Source: a virus. Taken from it: 33,081 bases of DNA. Shown one piece after another: positions 6,835-15,419 of this stretch. Location of the stretch: positions 1-33,081 of IMG/VR virus record IMGVR_UViG_3300035670_000821; one strand, written 5' to 3'. Position 1 is the stretch's first letter. Every line of letters begins with the position of its first letter. Under the pieces are notes generated by a model, which was given only the letters and a program-made list of their open reading frames with translations, made no database searches and was not told the DNA's origin. Position numbers and translations under genes: made by a program.

Positions 6835-8304
6835 ATGGCAACACCAACCCTTACCCCTAGCTTCACTATACTATCGGCATGTGATGCTACTACTGGCTGG
6901 GTGGGTACTAATGCTACAGATACTGAAGTATATAAGCAGAATGGTACAGCAGTTTCTTCAACCCTTCGTACAACTGGTCTTAATCAAAAATATTTAACAG
7001 TTTCCTCCACTAATTTAAGTAATACACATCTTAGACTATGGTTTATGTATGCTTCCGTAGGTTTCTTAGAGACTAAAGCGGCCGGCGGAATAAGAATGAT
7101 GGTATATGATGGCACTAATACTGGTTACTGGTATTTAGGTGGTAAAGATACTTACGGAGGCGGATGGACCCTACTAACTGTAGATACTGCTAGAGCTTTT
7201 GATAGTGGTTCCTGTAATTTAAATGCTGTAACTCGTGTTGGTTTTGCTCTACAATTAACTGGTGCTCCTCGTAATGCTGTTAATACTTGGTTCGATTATT
7301 TTGTATATGGTAATGGTATTAAAATTACCGGCGGTACTAGTGGGGATAAAGTTACTTGGAATGATATAGCTGCGGCTGATCTAACCGCAGGCTATGGGGC
7401 AGTCAACAAAGTAAACTCTGTTTATTTTATTAATACTAATTTAATATTTGGAGACAGTACTACTAGTAGTACTACTAATTGCTATTTTTCTGATACTAAC
7501 CAATTAATAGTATTTGAGGACCAACCAGTTAGTGCCACTTTATATAAAATAGAAGCTACCGGTACATCTACAAATACTACATCATTTGAATTAACTGATT
7601 CCGTTATTAAATCAGCCTCCACCAGTACTAGAGTACAATTGGATTTTACTAATGCTAATTTTGATACTTTAGTATTTACAGGGAATAGTATAGTTAATGC
7701 TGATACTACTAAGTTTAAGGCTGGCCAATCTATATCTGGATGTGGATGGATAGGGTGCAATCAAGTACAGATAAGTACTGCCTCTCTTACTAACTCCTAT
7801 ATTAATAATAGTACAGTGTCTACCGGTGCGTTGTTATTACCAGCAGGTAATACACATACTATAACAGGAACACAGTTTAATAATAACTCAAGAGCAATAG
7901 AAGTATCTTCAGCTGGTACGTATAGTATGAACTCACTATTATTTAGTGGTAATACTTATGATATTAATAATACTTCTGGTGGTTCCGTAACTATTAATGC
8001 TACTAACGGTGCTAATCCTTCTACATATCTAGGTAGTGTTACAATTAACAATACAAAGTATAAGAAATTTACAGGTATACCAACAGGAGCAGAAGTACGA
8101 GTAAGACAAGGAGCCTACACATTAGGTTACCAGGATAATATAACATCTGGTGAGTACCAGTTTAACTATACTGCAACTAATGGAGTAGCTACGGTTAATG
8201 TAAACTTGGCCGGATATGTATTTGAGCCAATTACAGTAACATTAAACGCAACCGATCAGGATATTCAGGTTGTATATTCCCCAGACCCTAGTTATGAAGC
8301 ATAA
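6835..8304 (+). CDS. Large beta-helix-like virion structural protein
   Basis: A 489-aa protein. Residues about 1-170 look like a carbohydrate-binding-type beta sandwich (Trp/Gly-rich, TGYWYLGG). Residues about 190-400 are Asn/Ser/Thr-rich short strands with repeated N-(T/N)-(S/T) turns, the look of a right-handed parallel beta-helix. The C-terminal about 80 residues form a small beta domain ending PDPSYEA; a related ending (ADPSYTAA) closes the next gene. AAGGGG Shine-Dalgarno. Likely a tail appendage or fibre-adapter protein. No enzymatic motif seen. Confidence 0.6.
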   Translation: MATPTLTPSFTILSACDATTGWVGTNATDTEVYKQNGTAVSSTLRTTGLNQKYLTVSSTNLSNTHLRLWFMYASVGFLETKAAGGIRMMVYDGTNTGYWYLGGKDTYGGGWTLLTVDTARAFDSGSCNLNAVTRVGFALQLTGAPRNAVNTWFDYFVYGNGIKITGGTSGDKVTWNDIAAADLTAGYGAVNKVNSVYFINTNLIFGDSTTSSTTNCYFSDTNQLIVFEDQPVSATLYKIEATGTSTNTTSFELTDSVIKSASTSTRVQLDFTNANFDTLVFTGNSIVNADTTKFKAGQSISGCGWIGCNQVQISTASLTNSYINNSTVSTGALLLPAGNTHTITGTQFNNNSRAIEVSSAGTYSMNSLLFSGNTYDINNTSGGSVTINATNGANPSTYLGSVTINNTKYKKFTGIPTGAEVRVRQGAYTLGYQDNITSGEYQFNYTATNGVATVNVNLAGYVFEPITVTLNATDQDIQVVYSPDPSYEA

Positions 8305-8314
8305 GGTATAAATT

Positions 8315-9934
8315 ATGGCAAAAATTACAAGCAAGGCTAGTCTAGTATCTTTACAGGCTAGCAATAACAATCTTGTTCTTCACGTTGTGGATAAACAAGG
8401 AACAGATATAGGTATTACCAAATCTGGAGATACCTATACTATAGCATCTTCTACTACTAATTTTACTAACTCTGCTACTGTTAATGGTATTACTAAGCGC
8501 GGTATTGTAGTAGGCGATCTAATTAAATTATCACATACATCTAGTGCTTCTAACGAAGGTATTCAGATGTACGTTACTACAGCGACCTCTAACTCTTTAA
8601 CCTGTACAACTACTGGTGTAACTCAGACCAGTGGGCAGGCGGGTGCTACAGAAGCAGCGGGTTCTGATATTAATATTACTGCATTCAAGAAGACATATCA
8701 ATTCCTAGAAGTTGGTTCACTAAATTTCGTAGATGGCGTACAAGGTATTATTCTAGCCTCTAAACTAGTTGATATGTGGGATGCCGGGGATCTAGATATA
8801 TATGATCGTGTATTTGCGTCTATTGAACCTCGTGCTAAGTCTATTGCATCTATTAACGGGTGGGAGCCCCACGATACTTCAACACTAAATGCTATTCGTG
8901 ATACAGCCCTAGAGATTCGCCCCAGTGCTTCGGCGGCAGCTACTAAGATTTATGCACTATTCCGTTCAACGGGCAATGCACATGAATCTACCGACCAATT
9001 AACATTCTGGTACGGTGGAGATGCTGCGCTAACAGCTCCGAATAATTTTGTTATGACAGGATATGCCAATCAGCTAGCTCTTATTTATGATTATAATAAC
9101 GGCACACCCGTAGATAAGCGTGGTACCTGGTATACGCGTTTAGCTATTGAATATAAAACAATTATTATGGAACAGCACAGTGTAAACTATGCTGAAATTT
9201 ATCCTATTTCTGCAGCCAATGGCATAGATCCTAAATTAACACTTGATGATGATACTGATTTTACATCTGGTGCTTTTTCTAATATTTTATACTACAAAGA
9301 TATCGATGGAATATACTCACAATCTGTAGATGGTACTCCATATGACTTTGCCGGATATATAGATGCTGATCTACAAACTAATGAGTATGTACATCACAAG
9401 ATACATTGGTTACTACGTCAATCGACTAATATTAATAGTGACGGTACTGGTGCTGTTATGCGCGGTGATAAACAGTGGCCAATTACTTCCTTCTCTGGTG
9501 ACGTTTTCACAGTTAAATCGGGCCTTCTAGATTATAAGACTTCTCAACGTAACTATTTAAGACTAATTGATACTGGTGGCAATACACGTATGTGGCCAAC
9601 AGTATATACTTTATCTATTAAAGGCACTGGATTATCATTAGGTGGTACTTTCTCGGTTATCCATGAAGATAGTTTTGGGGCATCAGGAGCAGTTTATTTA
9701 AAGAATGACGTAGGCACAGATCAGAAAGATCAAACTATTACATCAGATACTGGCATTACTGTAGCCTATTCTACCTATACAACAGGTGGTCATACTGCAA
9801 ATACCCCCCTAGCACTACGTGTAACATATAACCGCCCAGGTTACATTGAACCAGACTCTGTTAGCCTAATTATGGATGGTGATGAAACGGTTACAATTCA
9901 GCCAACAGCAGATCCTTCATACACTGCGGCTTAA
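8315..9934 (+). CDS. Large virion structural protein
   Basis: A 539-aa protein, all-beta in character with Thr/Ser/Asn-rich strands and no signal, coiled coil or catalytic motif seen. The centre (about residues 130-330) is aromatic-rich. The end RPGYIEPDSVSLIMDG to ADPSYTAA resembles the C-terminal module of the gene before it, so both may attach to the same partner. It lies in an uninterrupted structural operon. Probably a tail or appendage component. Confidence 0.6.
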   Translation: MAKITSKASLVSLQASNNNLVLHVVDKQGTDIGITKSGDTYTIASSTTNFTNSATVNGITKRGIVVGDLIKLSHTSSASNEGIQMYVTTATSNSLTCTTTGVTQTSGQAGATEAAGSDINITAFKKTYQFLEVGSLNFVDGVQGIILASKLVDMWDAGDLDIYDRVFASIEPRAKSIASINGWEPHDTSTLNAIRDTALEIRPSASAAATKIYALFRSTGNAHESTDQLTFWYGGDAALTAPNNFVMTGYANQLALIYDYNNGTPVDKRGTWYTRLAIEYKTIIMEQHSVNYAEIYPISAANGIDPKLTLDDDTDFTSGAFSNILYYKDIDGIYSQSVDGTPYDFAGYIDADLQTNEYVHHKIHWLLRQSTNINSDGTGAVMRGDKQWPITSFSGDVFTVKSGLLDYKTSQRNYLRLIDTGGNTRMWPTVYTLSIKGTGLSLGGTFSVIHEDSFGASGAVYLKNDVGTDQKDQTITSDTGITVAYSTYTTGGHTANTPLALRVTYNRPGYIEPDSVSLIMDGDETVTIQPTADPSYTAA

Positions 9935-9947
9935 TAAGGAGTAATTT

Positions 9948-11288
9948 ATGGCTGTTGATGGATTCGTTAGAGTACCACCAGATAGTACTGGTAAAAAGCT
10001 CTACACTCAAGAGCACACTGTAGGTGCCGATACAGTACAAGCACAAGTGGTACATATCGGCAGCGCTGTAAATCCTAGCAATCTACAGATAGTAGATGAA
10101 AGAGGTCAAGCTAATGTACGCTTTGCCGAAGGTAGTCCAAGTATGGACGCCTTCGGTAATCTCAGAGTAGGCGAAGGCTCCGTTCTAGGAGCTTATGAAT
10201 ATACTCTAGATGATATGGCAGATCTATTCCTTGATGAAATAGGTACAGGAGGCTCACTGACGTGGGCTTCTCCTGAAACTGTTATGTCATGTAACATGGC
10301 TGCTACAGCTTCGGTAGTACGTACCACAAATAGGTATCATTACTATCAGCCAGGAGTATCTAATTTAGCTATTATGACTCTAGCTAACGGTGATGTTGGA
10401 AGATTCAATAATGTACGCCGTTGGGGATATTTTGATGCCAATAATGGTATCTTCTTTGAGCTTAATGGTACCACGTTATACGCTGTACTGCGTAATGCCG
10501 GAGTAGATACCAAGGTAGCTAGTACGTCATGGAATCAAGATCCTTTAGATGGAACAGGCGTTTCCGGTATGGATCTAGATATAACTAAAGCTAATTTCTA
10601 CTTTATTGATTTTGCTTGGTTAGGCGTTGGTGAGGTACGATTCGGCGTTCTAGGCCCTAAGGGCGAACGCAATATATGTCACATATTCCAGAACCCTAAC
10701 AATAATGAAGGTGCCTATATGGAAACAGGCACGCTACCATTACGTTGGGAAAACTTTAATACTGGAATTACTGGTGGTACTTCTGATCTACGTTTAATCT
10801 GTGCCGCGGTATATGCTCAATCCAAGATTGATTATACTTACTGGAGATTCTGCGATATTTCTCGTATGACTCCTGTTACATTAACTGATAGTACACCTAA
10901 ACCTGTACTATCTATGAGAGTTAAGCCAGGTACTAGAGTAGGTATATACCCTGAATGCATTAATACTTTCATTGCTGGTGGCGCTATAAAGATGTCAATA
11001 GTAGATGACGCTGTTTTAACTGGTGCAACTTGGGGTATTACTGGAGCTAGCGATGCTCAGGGTGATATAGGGGCTACTGCAGTTTCTGGTGGTTCAGAGT
11101 TTCACTCGAACTGGCAAAATGAAGGTGCCCATCACTGGACAGTGACTGATATCTACGAAACAAATGATGAGGGGTATCATAGACTAGCGGATGATTCAGG
11201 TTCTTACACTTTCACTCTAGTTGCAACAAAATTATCCGGTACATCAGTAACAGTAGCTGCGGAACTTTGCTATAAAGAATTGAGGTAA
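9948..11288 (+). CDS. Virion structural protein
   Basis: A 446-aa protein. The N-terminal stretch VRVPPDSTGKKLYTQEHTV followed later by GSPSMDAFGNLRVGEGSVLG, then a lectin-like beta-sandwich rich in Trp/Tyr/Phe, is typical of large phage virion proteins found in marine phages. No enzymatic residues are recognisable. AAGGAG Shine-Dalgarno. A compact hairpin lies at 10645-10670 (6-bp outer and 4-bp inner stem). The role in the tail or head is not determined. Confidence 0.6.
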   Translation: MAVDGFVRVPPDSTGKKLYTQEHTVGADTVQAQVVHIGSAVNPSNLQIVDERGQANVRFAEGSPSMDAFGNLRVGEGSVLGAYEYTLDDMADLFLDEIGTGGSLTWASPETVMSCNMAATASVVRTTNRYHYYQPGVSNLAIMTLANGDVGRFNNVRRWGYFDANNGIFFELNGTTLYAVLRNAGVDTKVASTSWNQDPLDGTGVSGMDLDITKANFYFIDFAWLGVGEVRFGVLGPKGERNICHIFQNPNNNEGAYMETGTLPLRWENFNTGITGGTSDLRLICAAVYAQSKIDYTYWRFCDISRMTPVTLTDSTPKPVLSMRVKPGTRVGIYPECINTFIAGGAIKMSIVDDAVLTGATWGITGASDAQGDIGATAVSGGSEFHSNWQNEGAHHWTVTDIYETNDEGYHRLADDSGSYTFTLVATKLSGTSVTVAAELCYKELR

Positions 11289-11292
11289 TCAT

Positions 11293-11838
11293 ATGGCTGC
11301 TCTTATCTGGGGTTCTTGGGGAGAAGAGTGGGCACTACAAGAACGAGTATCCTTTGAAGGGGATACTCGTTCTATAGTAGTTCACGATAATGTCACAGAA
11401 TTAGATATTCGTGCTCACGTGTATTCTGCCTGGGTAAGATGGAGGTCTAGAGGTAACGACCACTACTACGAGGCGTTTAGACGTGAAGGTCTAGCTCCCG
11501 TTCCAGGCGGCTTTACTGGAGATACCTACTTCCTATATAATGATTGGAAGTTATATTTAGATATTAGAAAAGTGCGAGTTACTGGCGTTCTTTTTTCAGA
11601 TGATTTTGAAACCGCGTTCTATGATGCTGATACTGGTTTAGCAGTATATCCAATGAAGGTATCTTCAGTTGTTAATACTGTACAGGTGACTACTACAGTA
11701 ACAACTCAAGCAGACCCTGTTGAAATAGCTAACGCAATATTAAATGCTCAAATAGGCACTTCAAGACCTACAGGATCTCTAGGAGAGTTCTTGATTAAGA
11801 AGGTTCTTACTATTGCCAAGTTTATAGGATTAAAGTAA
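11293..11838 (+). CDS. Virion-cluster protein, unknown function
   Basis: A 181-aa protein. The N-terminal half is beta-rich with many Trp/Tyr/Phe (SAWVRWRSRGNDHYYEAFRR); the C-terminal half turns helical (VEIANAILNAQIG, then IKKVLTIAKFIGLK). It begins 4 nt after the preceding stop. A perfect 13-bp inverted repeat (11340-11373) lies about 48 nt inside the gene. Probably a minor structural protein, from context. Confidence 0.6.
   Translation: MAALIWGSWGEEWALQERVSFEGDTRSIVVHDNVTELDIRAHVYSAWVRWRSRGNDHYYEAFRREGLAPVPGGFTGDTYFLYNDWKLYLDIRKVRVTGVLFSDDFETAFYDADTGLAVYPMKVSSVVNTVQVTTTVTTQADPVEIANAILNAQIGTSRPTGSLGEFLIKKVLTIAKFIGLK
11340..11373. repeat. Perfect 13-bp inverted repeat with 8-nt loop inside a coding region
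   Basis: Arms 11340-11352 and 11361-11373 are fully complementary; the loop is TTTGAAGG. It lies about 48 nt after the ATG at 11293. The RNA hairpin would be stable, and no T-tract follows. Regulation or processing is possible but unproven. Confidence 0.8.
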
Positions 11839-11847
11839 CTTAGTATA

Positions 11848-12036
11848 ATGAATACAATAAATACAATCCATGGTGAAATGGATGAAAACCTTCTAGAAAA
11901 GAGGGAAGGTCACATAGATAATGATGTGGAATACACTACTTGGGTAGAGTACTGGTACAATAATGAACTAGTACATAGATCTGCACATGTAACCGTTAAA
12001 GAACTTCCGCCACTATTTGGCGAATTAGGAGAATAA
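11848..12036 (+). CDS. Small acidic protein, unknown function
   Basis: A 62-aa protein, acidic, with a beta-hairpin-like centre (VEYTTWVEYWYNNELVHRSA). It has a weak Shine-Dalgarno and is followed 3 nt later by the next gene. Position in the structural operon is the only hint of role. Confidence 0.55.
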   Translation: MNTINTIHGEMDENLLEKREGHIDNDVEYTTWVEYWYNNELVHRSAHVTVKELPPLFGELGE

Positions 12037-12039
12037 AAT

Positions 12040-12525
12040 ATGGCTAGTACACAAGCAATGTGCACCTCATTTAAGAGAGAGATTCTACAAGGGTATCATC
12101 AACTAGGTGTATCCGCTGGTACAATCACCCTTACTTCCCGTACATCCCTTACAGCCCCAGTTAACGATGCTATAAAAGTTGCATTATATACAAATACTGC
12201 AACCAATGGCGAAGCTACCACAGCTTATACAGCTACTAACGAAATATCCTCTGCGAACTATACAGCCGGTGGATCTACAATTACTAGCTGGCAGAACCCA
12301 GCTAATACTGGTACTACTGTATATGCAGGACCTACATCAGCGTCCACAGTATCTTGGAATAACATTACAGCAGCAAGTATCCAATCTTGCTTATTATATA
12401 ATGATACCCAGGGTGATAGAGCTATTAGTGTCCATACTTTTACGGATCAGAATATTACAAACGGTACCTTTACTATTACATTCCCAACTAATGACGCTAC
12501 TACTGGTCTAATTCGCTTGGTATAA
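12040..12525 (+). CDS. Virion structural protein (all-beta)
   Basis: A 161-aa protein. The pattern MCTSFKREILQGYHQLG near the N-terminus, followed later by DAIKVALYTNTAT and TNEISSANYTAGG, recurs in phage structural proteins. The hydrophobic strand order ends in SVHTFTDQNITNGTFTITFP. GGAG Shine-Dalgarno 8 nt upstream. Likely a tail or decoration component. An overlapping +1-frame ORF at 12179-12511 is a shadow. Confidence 0.65.
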   Translation: MASTQAMCTSFKREILQGYHQLGVSAGTITLTSRTSLTAPVNDAIKVALYTNTATNGEATTAYTATNEISSANYTAGGSTITSWQNPANTGTTVYAGPTSASTVSWNNITAASIQSCLLYNDTQGDRAISVHTFTDQNITNGTFTITFPTNDATTGLIRLV

Positions 12526-12529
12526 TATC

Positions 12530-12742
12530 ATGAGCGAAGTTGAGTTCAACATGCTAAAAGAGCAGGTTGCTGAACTACGACGTAAAATGAAATTAGTTAG
12601 CGACTGGCACGATACTGTTCGCTCTCCTTTCTATAAGAGGATATGGTGGTGGCTCCAGGGATATAGAGTAAATTCTCTAGGTACGTGGTATAAAGCTTCA
12701 TGGAATAAAGCGGCTGGCGAGAAATATAATAAGGAGTTCTAA
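12530..12742 (+). CDS. Small basic helical protein, unknown function
   Basis: A 70-aa protein. An N-terminal coiled-coil-like helix (EFNMLKEQVAELRRKMKLV) is followed by a Trp-rich basic region (KRIWWWLQGYRVNSLGTWYKAS). No signal or clear membrane span. Its stop is immediately followed by the ATG of the next gene, whose AAGGAG Shine-Dalgarno is inside this gene. Not recognised. Confidence 0.55.
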   Translation: MSEVEFNMLKEQVAELRRKMKLVSDWHDTVRSPFYKRIWWWLQGYRVNSLGTWYKASWNKAAGEKYNKEF

Positions 12743-14140
12743 ATGCCTACAACCTTATACCTTCGCAGTACCAGTACTGCGGTCGGTACAAACTCCTTAT
12801 TATTAAGTACTACACCAGGTGCTAGTACTACGACCACAGCAGTAGTAGCTACTACTGCTGGTGGAACAAATATACAGTGGACCAACACTTCCGGTGGTTC
12901 AGCATTAGAATGGGTTACACTACCTTTTTCTAGCGATATAACAGTATCTGGAACAATATCTGTATCTTTGCAGGCAATGGAAGACAACATGTCTGCAAAT
13001 ATAGGTGCCAGGGCTTATATATTTAAGAGGTCTCAAGAAGGTACTTATACTCAAATAGGTACAGGTGATGATGGCGTTGAGTTTGGTACATCCAATACTC
13101 AGATGGACTGGACCCTTACACCTACAAGCACAGATTTTGTAAAGGGTGATAGATTAGTAGTACGTATGTACATTACTAACGTCGGTACAATGAATACCGG
13201 TTATTTAGGTACAATGTACTATGAAGGTGCTGCGGCCAGTGCGTTTGATAGTTATATATCTACTACAGAAACTCTTACATTTGGTGCAGATAGTGATAAG
13301 TATGTAAGTATTACTGGCGTGGAAGAGACTAATGAAGTAGGCTCAGTTACACGTACTCAGTCAGGTAATCAAACACTATCTAATGTCAGCGCCACGGTTC
13401 AAGTAAATAATATAGCTGTAGAAAATATTATTGCCAGAGGCATATCTACTGTATCATCTACCGGTTCAGTAGGCTCAGTTACACGTACTCAGTCAGGTAA
13501 TCAAACACTATCTACCGTTAGTTCTATAGGTAATGTAGGCTCTGTAGCTAGAAGGCAGGATGGTAGCCAATCCATTACTTCCGTATCGACCACTGCTAAT
13601 ATAGGATCGGTACTTAGATCTATATCTGGTGGTTCAATATTATCCACAGTATTTACTACTGGTAATGTAGGTTCAGTTACTACTAGTCAAGCAGTAATTA
13701 AGAATCTTACAACAGTATTTTCTACGGGTAACGTTGGTTCAGTAGCAAGATCTCAGTCAGGTAATAGAACGTTATCAAGTGTAAGTTCTACTGGTAACGT
13801 AGGTTCAGTAAGACCAGGTAAATTAGTTACATTAAGTAGTACTACTGCTACAGGTAGTGTAGGTACCGTCGGAGCACTTAGTTTTGGTAAGGTAGATCTA
13901 ACAGGCGTATCAGCTACTGCATCAGTGGGTTCTTTGAAAATATGGGTACCAAGTGCTTTATTTTACTGGACTACAAAATTTGTACCATATCTAACTACTT
14001 TTACGAGAACACCGACATTTAGTTCAACAGATCATTTATCGGTATTTGAAAGCCCTGATAAGTATCAACTATTAGAACAAGATAGAGATATTTTATTCTT
14101 CTCTACCAAACCTAATCATTATAATAACACAGGTGGATAA
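12743..14140 (+). CDS. Repeat-containing virion surface/fibre protein
   Basis: A 465-aa protein. Residues about 1-185 form a beta-sandwich-like head (strands around SGTISVSLQAMEDNMS and RLVVRMYITNVGT). Residues about 192-397 are a tandem array of units of roughly 22 aa with core G-S-V-x-x-x-Q-S-G-x-x-x-L-S-x-V-x-S-T-G-N-V. The C-terminal 65 residues are a distinct aromatic module. Two repeats are identical at DNA level over 47 bp, which allows repeat-number change by recombination. Early in the gene lie a hairpin (12763-12782) and a 24-bp palindrome (12837-12860). Likely an extended stalk or adhesin-like appendage. Confidence 0.65.
   Translation: MPTTLYLRSTSTAVGTNSLLLSTTPGASTTTTAVVATTAGGTNIQWTNTSGGSALEWVTLPFSSDITVSGTISVSLQAMEDNMSANIGARAYIFKRSQEGTYTQIGTGDDGVEFGTSNTQMDWTLTPTSTDFVKGDRLVVRMYITNVGTMNTGYLGTMYYEGAAASAFDSYISTTETLTFGADSDKYVSITGVEETNEVGSVTRTQSGNQTLSNVSATVQVNNIAVENIIARGISTVSSTGSVGSVTRTQSGNQTLSTVSSIGNVGSVARRQDGSQSITSVSTTANIGSVLRSISGGSILSTVFTTGNVGSVTTSQAVIKNLTTVFSTGNVGSVARSQSGNRTLSSVSSTGNVGSVRPGKLVTLSSTTATGSVGTVGALSFGKVDLTGVSATASVGSLKIWVPSALFYWTTKFVPYLTTFTRTPTFSSTDHLSVFESPDKYQLLEQDRDILFFSTKPNHYNNTGG
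12837..12860. repeat. Perfect 24-bp palindrome inside a coding region
   Basis: Centre between 12848 and 12849, with twelve base pairs each side and no loop. It codes for Ala/Val/Thr codons in a low-complexity stretch, so codon repetition may contribute. It is preceded by a 7-bp hairpin with loop CCAG at 12764-12781. Confidence 0.75.
13316..13932 (+). repeat. Tandem 22-aa coding repeat array
   Basis: About eight or nine degenerate copies encoding G-S-V-x-R-x-Q-S-G followed by TLS-x-V-S-S-T-G-N-V. The stretches 13336-13382 and 13468-13514 are identical over 47 bp at an offset of 132 bp (44 codons, two units). Other copies have diverged. This points to recent internal duplication or gene conversion. 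Confidence 0.85.
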
Positions 14141-14142
14141 AT

Positions 14143-14433
14143 ATGACGATTTTAGGCGTTATTAATAAGCAACCCAGTGAAGTACTGGACTTCGACATTA
14201 GTTATGCACCTGTTTTACAGGGCAGAAATGATACACTTAGTTCAGCAACTGGATTTTCAACCCCTCCAGGCATTACCATAGTTAGTGCAACTGTAAATGC
14301 TTCTAGTCATGTTACACAGACTAAAATTAGTGGCGGTACTGATGGGTTAACATATAAAGTAACAATACAGACTTCAACTACTGGAGGCTTATTGTACGAG
14401 GACGAAGTTACTGTAATTGTGGAGGAAGTATGA
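14143..14433 (+). CDS. Ig-like phage fibre/tail adaptor-type protein
   Basis: A 96-aa single beta-sandwich. The pattern EVLDFDISYAPVL, later STPPGITIVSATVNASSH, then KISGGTDGLTYKVTIQT, ending EDEVTVIVEEV, matches the small Ig-like proteins annotated as fibre-tail adaptors in other phages. The next gene overlaps it by 4 nt. Probable head-tail or tail-fibre connector; exact position inferred. Confidence 0.6.
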   Translation: MTILGVINKQPSEVLDFDISYAPVLQGRNDTLSSATGFSTPPGITIVSATVNASSHVTQTKISGGTDGLTYKVTIQTSTTGGLLYEDEVTVIVEEV

Positions 14434-14738
14434 TTTTAGTATCCAAACCCGGCGAATCTCTCCCTAAAGTGGAGAAGCGCGCCGAAGAAACAATTACGTA
14501 CTCTCTAGATATTGAAAAAATACTAGTACCTAATGAAGTGGCAGTTAGTATTAAAGGGGTAACCTCTAAGCTAAATATCGGTAAATACCGTACTAGAAGA
14601 GGTACTTCCATAGAGTTAACTGTCCTTCCTCACGATATAGGAGCACCACAGTATATGGACTATACTGTTAGTGTATTATTTGAAACAAATATGGGTAATA
14701 CCCGTTCGGCAGTATTTAATATAAGAGTATATAAATAA
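14430..14738 (+). CDS. Small beta-sandwich virion protein
   Basis: A 102-aa protein with alternating beta pattern (EVAVSIKGVTSKLNI, YMDYTVSVLFETN, AVFNIRVYK). It pairs with the adaptor-like gene upstream (4-nt overlap) and probably has a similar Ig-like fold. GGAGG Shine-Dalgarno 6-7 nt before the ATG. An 8-bp hairpin (14648-14668) lies in its 3' half. Role inferred from context. Confidence 0.55.
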   Translation: MILVSKPGESLPKVEKRAEETITYSLDIEKILVPNEVAVSIKGVTSKLNIGKYRTRRGTSIELTVLPHDIGAPQYMDYTVSVLFETNMGNTRSAVFNIRVYK

Positions 14739-14857
14739 TGGCCGAAATAGATGAAGTAATTATTACGTCTGAAAATTCAGCAATAGTTATTTCTTTACCT
14801 ACTGAGTTATTTTTCATCGTCAGACTAGAAGAGCAAGAATACTTAACAAAGGAATAA
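14738..14857 (+). CDS. 39-aa small protein
   Basis: An ORF of 39 codons starting in a TAATG overlap with the preceding stop and ending 1 nt before the holin-like gene. The product is MAEIDEVIITSENSAIVISL followed by an acidic end. It is a short beta-like peptide with no recognised motif. Tight coupling on both sides supports real translation; without it there would be a 120-nt gap in an otherwise packed operon. Confidence 0.55.
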   Translation: MAEIDEVIITSENSAIVISLPTELFFIVRLEEQEYLTKE

Positions 14858-14858
14858 A

Positions 14859-15419
14859 ATGGCCCTACCACTAGCCTTAATAGGCACCCTAATAAAGGCA
14901 GCACCTTCTATTATTGAATTCTTCGGTAATAAGAAACAAGCTGACGTTGCGGAAAAAGTAATAGATATTGCCAAACAAGTCACAGGCGAGACAGAACCTG
15001 AGAAAGCAGTAGAAGCTATATCAGCAAATCCTCAGTTAGCTCTAGACTTTGAAAAAGCTGTAATGGATAACAAGCTAGAACTACGTAAGCTAGATATTGA
15101 AGAGCAGATCATATATGTAAAAGATATTCAAGATGCTCGTAAATATAGAGATGGACGTACTTTCTGGCTAGGTGTTGGTATCTTAGCCATCTTCTGTATT
15201 GCTGTATGTTTAGTCCTAATAGGTGCTTACTTTATTATTGTAGGTACTTTAGTTATAGATGCGGCAATCTTCGCAGCTCTAACAGGTATGATAGGTACTT
15301 TAGTTGGATATACTGCCGCAAATGCCCAGGCCGTAGTTAATTATTTCTTTGGATCCAGTCATGGTAGTATGATTAAATCCGATGAATTAGCAGACTCTGT
15401 AAAGAAGATTGGTAAATGA
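14859..15419 (+). CDS. Holin-like membrane protein
   Basis: A 186-aa protein. Two adjacent hydrophobic segments (about residues 102-126 and 129-150) follow a soluble amphipathic N-terminal region rich in Lys/Glu. An N-terminal hydrophobic stretch (LPLALIGTLIKAA) could be a third, which would fit the 3-TM holin group. The downstream endolysin overlaps it by 4 nt (ATGA), the classical holin-endolysin order. Expected role: permeabilise the inner membrane at lysis. AAAGGA Shine-Dalgarno. Assignment rests on topology and neighbour. Confidence 0.65.
   Translation: MALPLALIGTLIKAAPSIIEFFGNKKQADVAEKVIDIAKQVTGETEPEKAVEAISANPQLALDFEKAVMDNKLELRKLDIEEQIIYVKDIQDARKYRDGRTFWLGVGILAIFCIAVCLVLIGAYFIIVGTLVIDAAIFAALTGMIGTLVGYTAANAQAVVNYFFGSSHGSMIKSDELADSVKKIGK

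Noticed and set aside
12179-12511. Overlapping 110-aa ORF inside the structural gene at 12040
   Set aside because: It is a Leu/Ile/Gln-rich shadow of the Thr/Ala-rich virion gene, with no own ribosome site or motif.
13316-13932. Repeat array as a CRISPR
   Set aside because: Repeats are in frame, degenerate at DNA level and encode a conserved 22-aa unit; there are no constant direct repeats with unique spacers.
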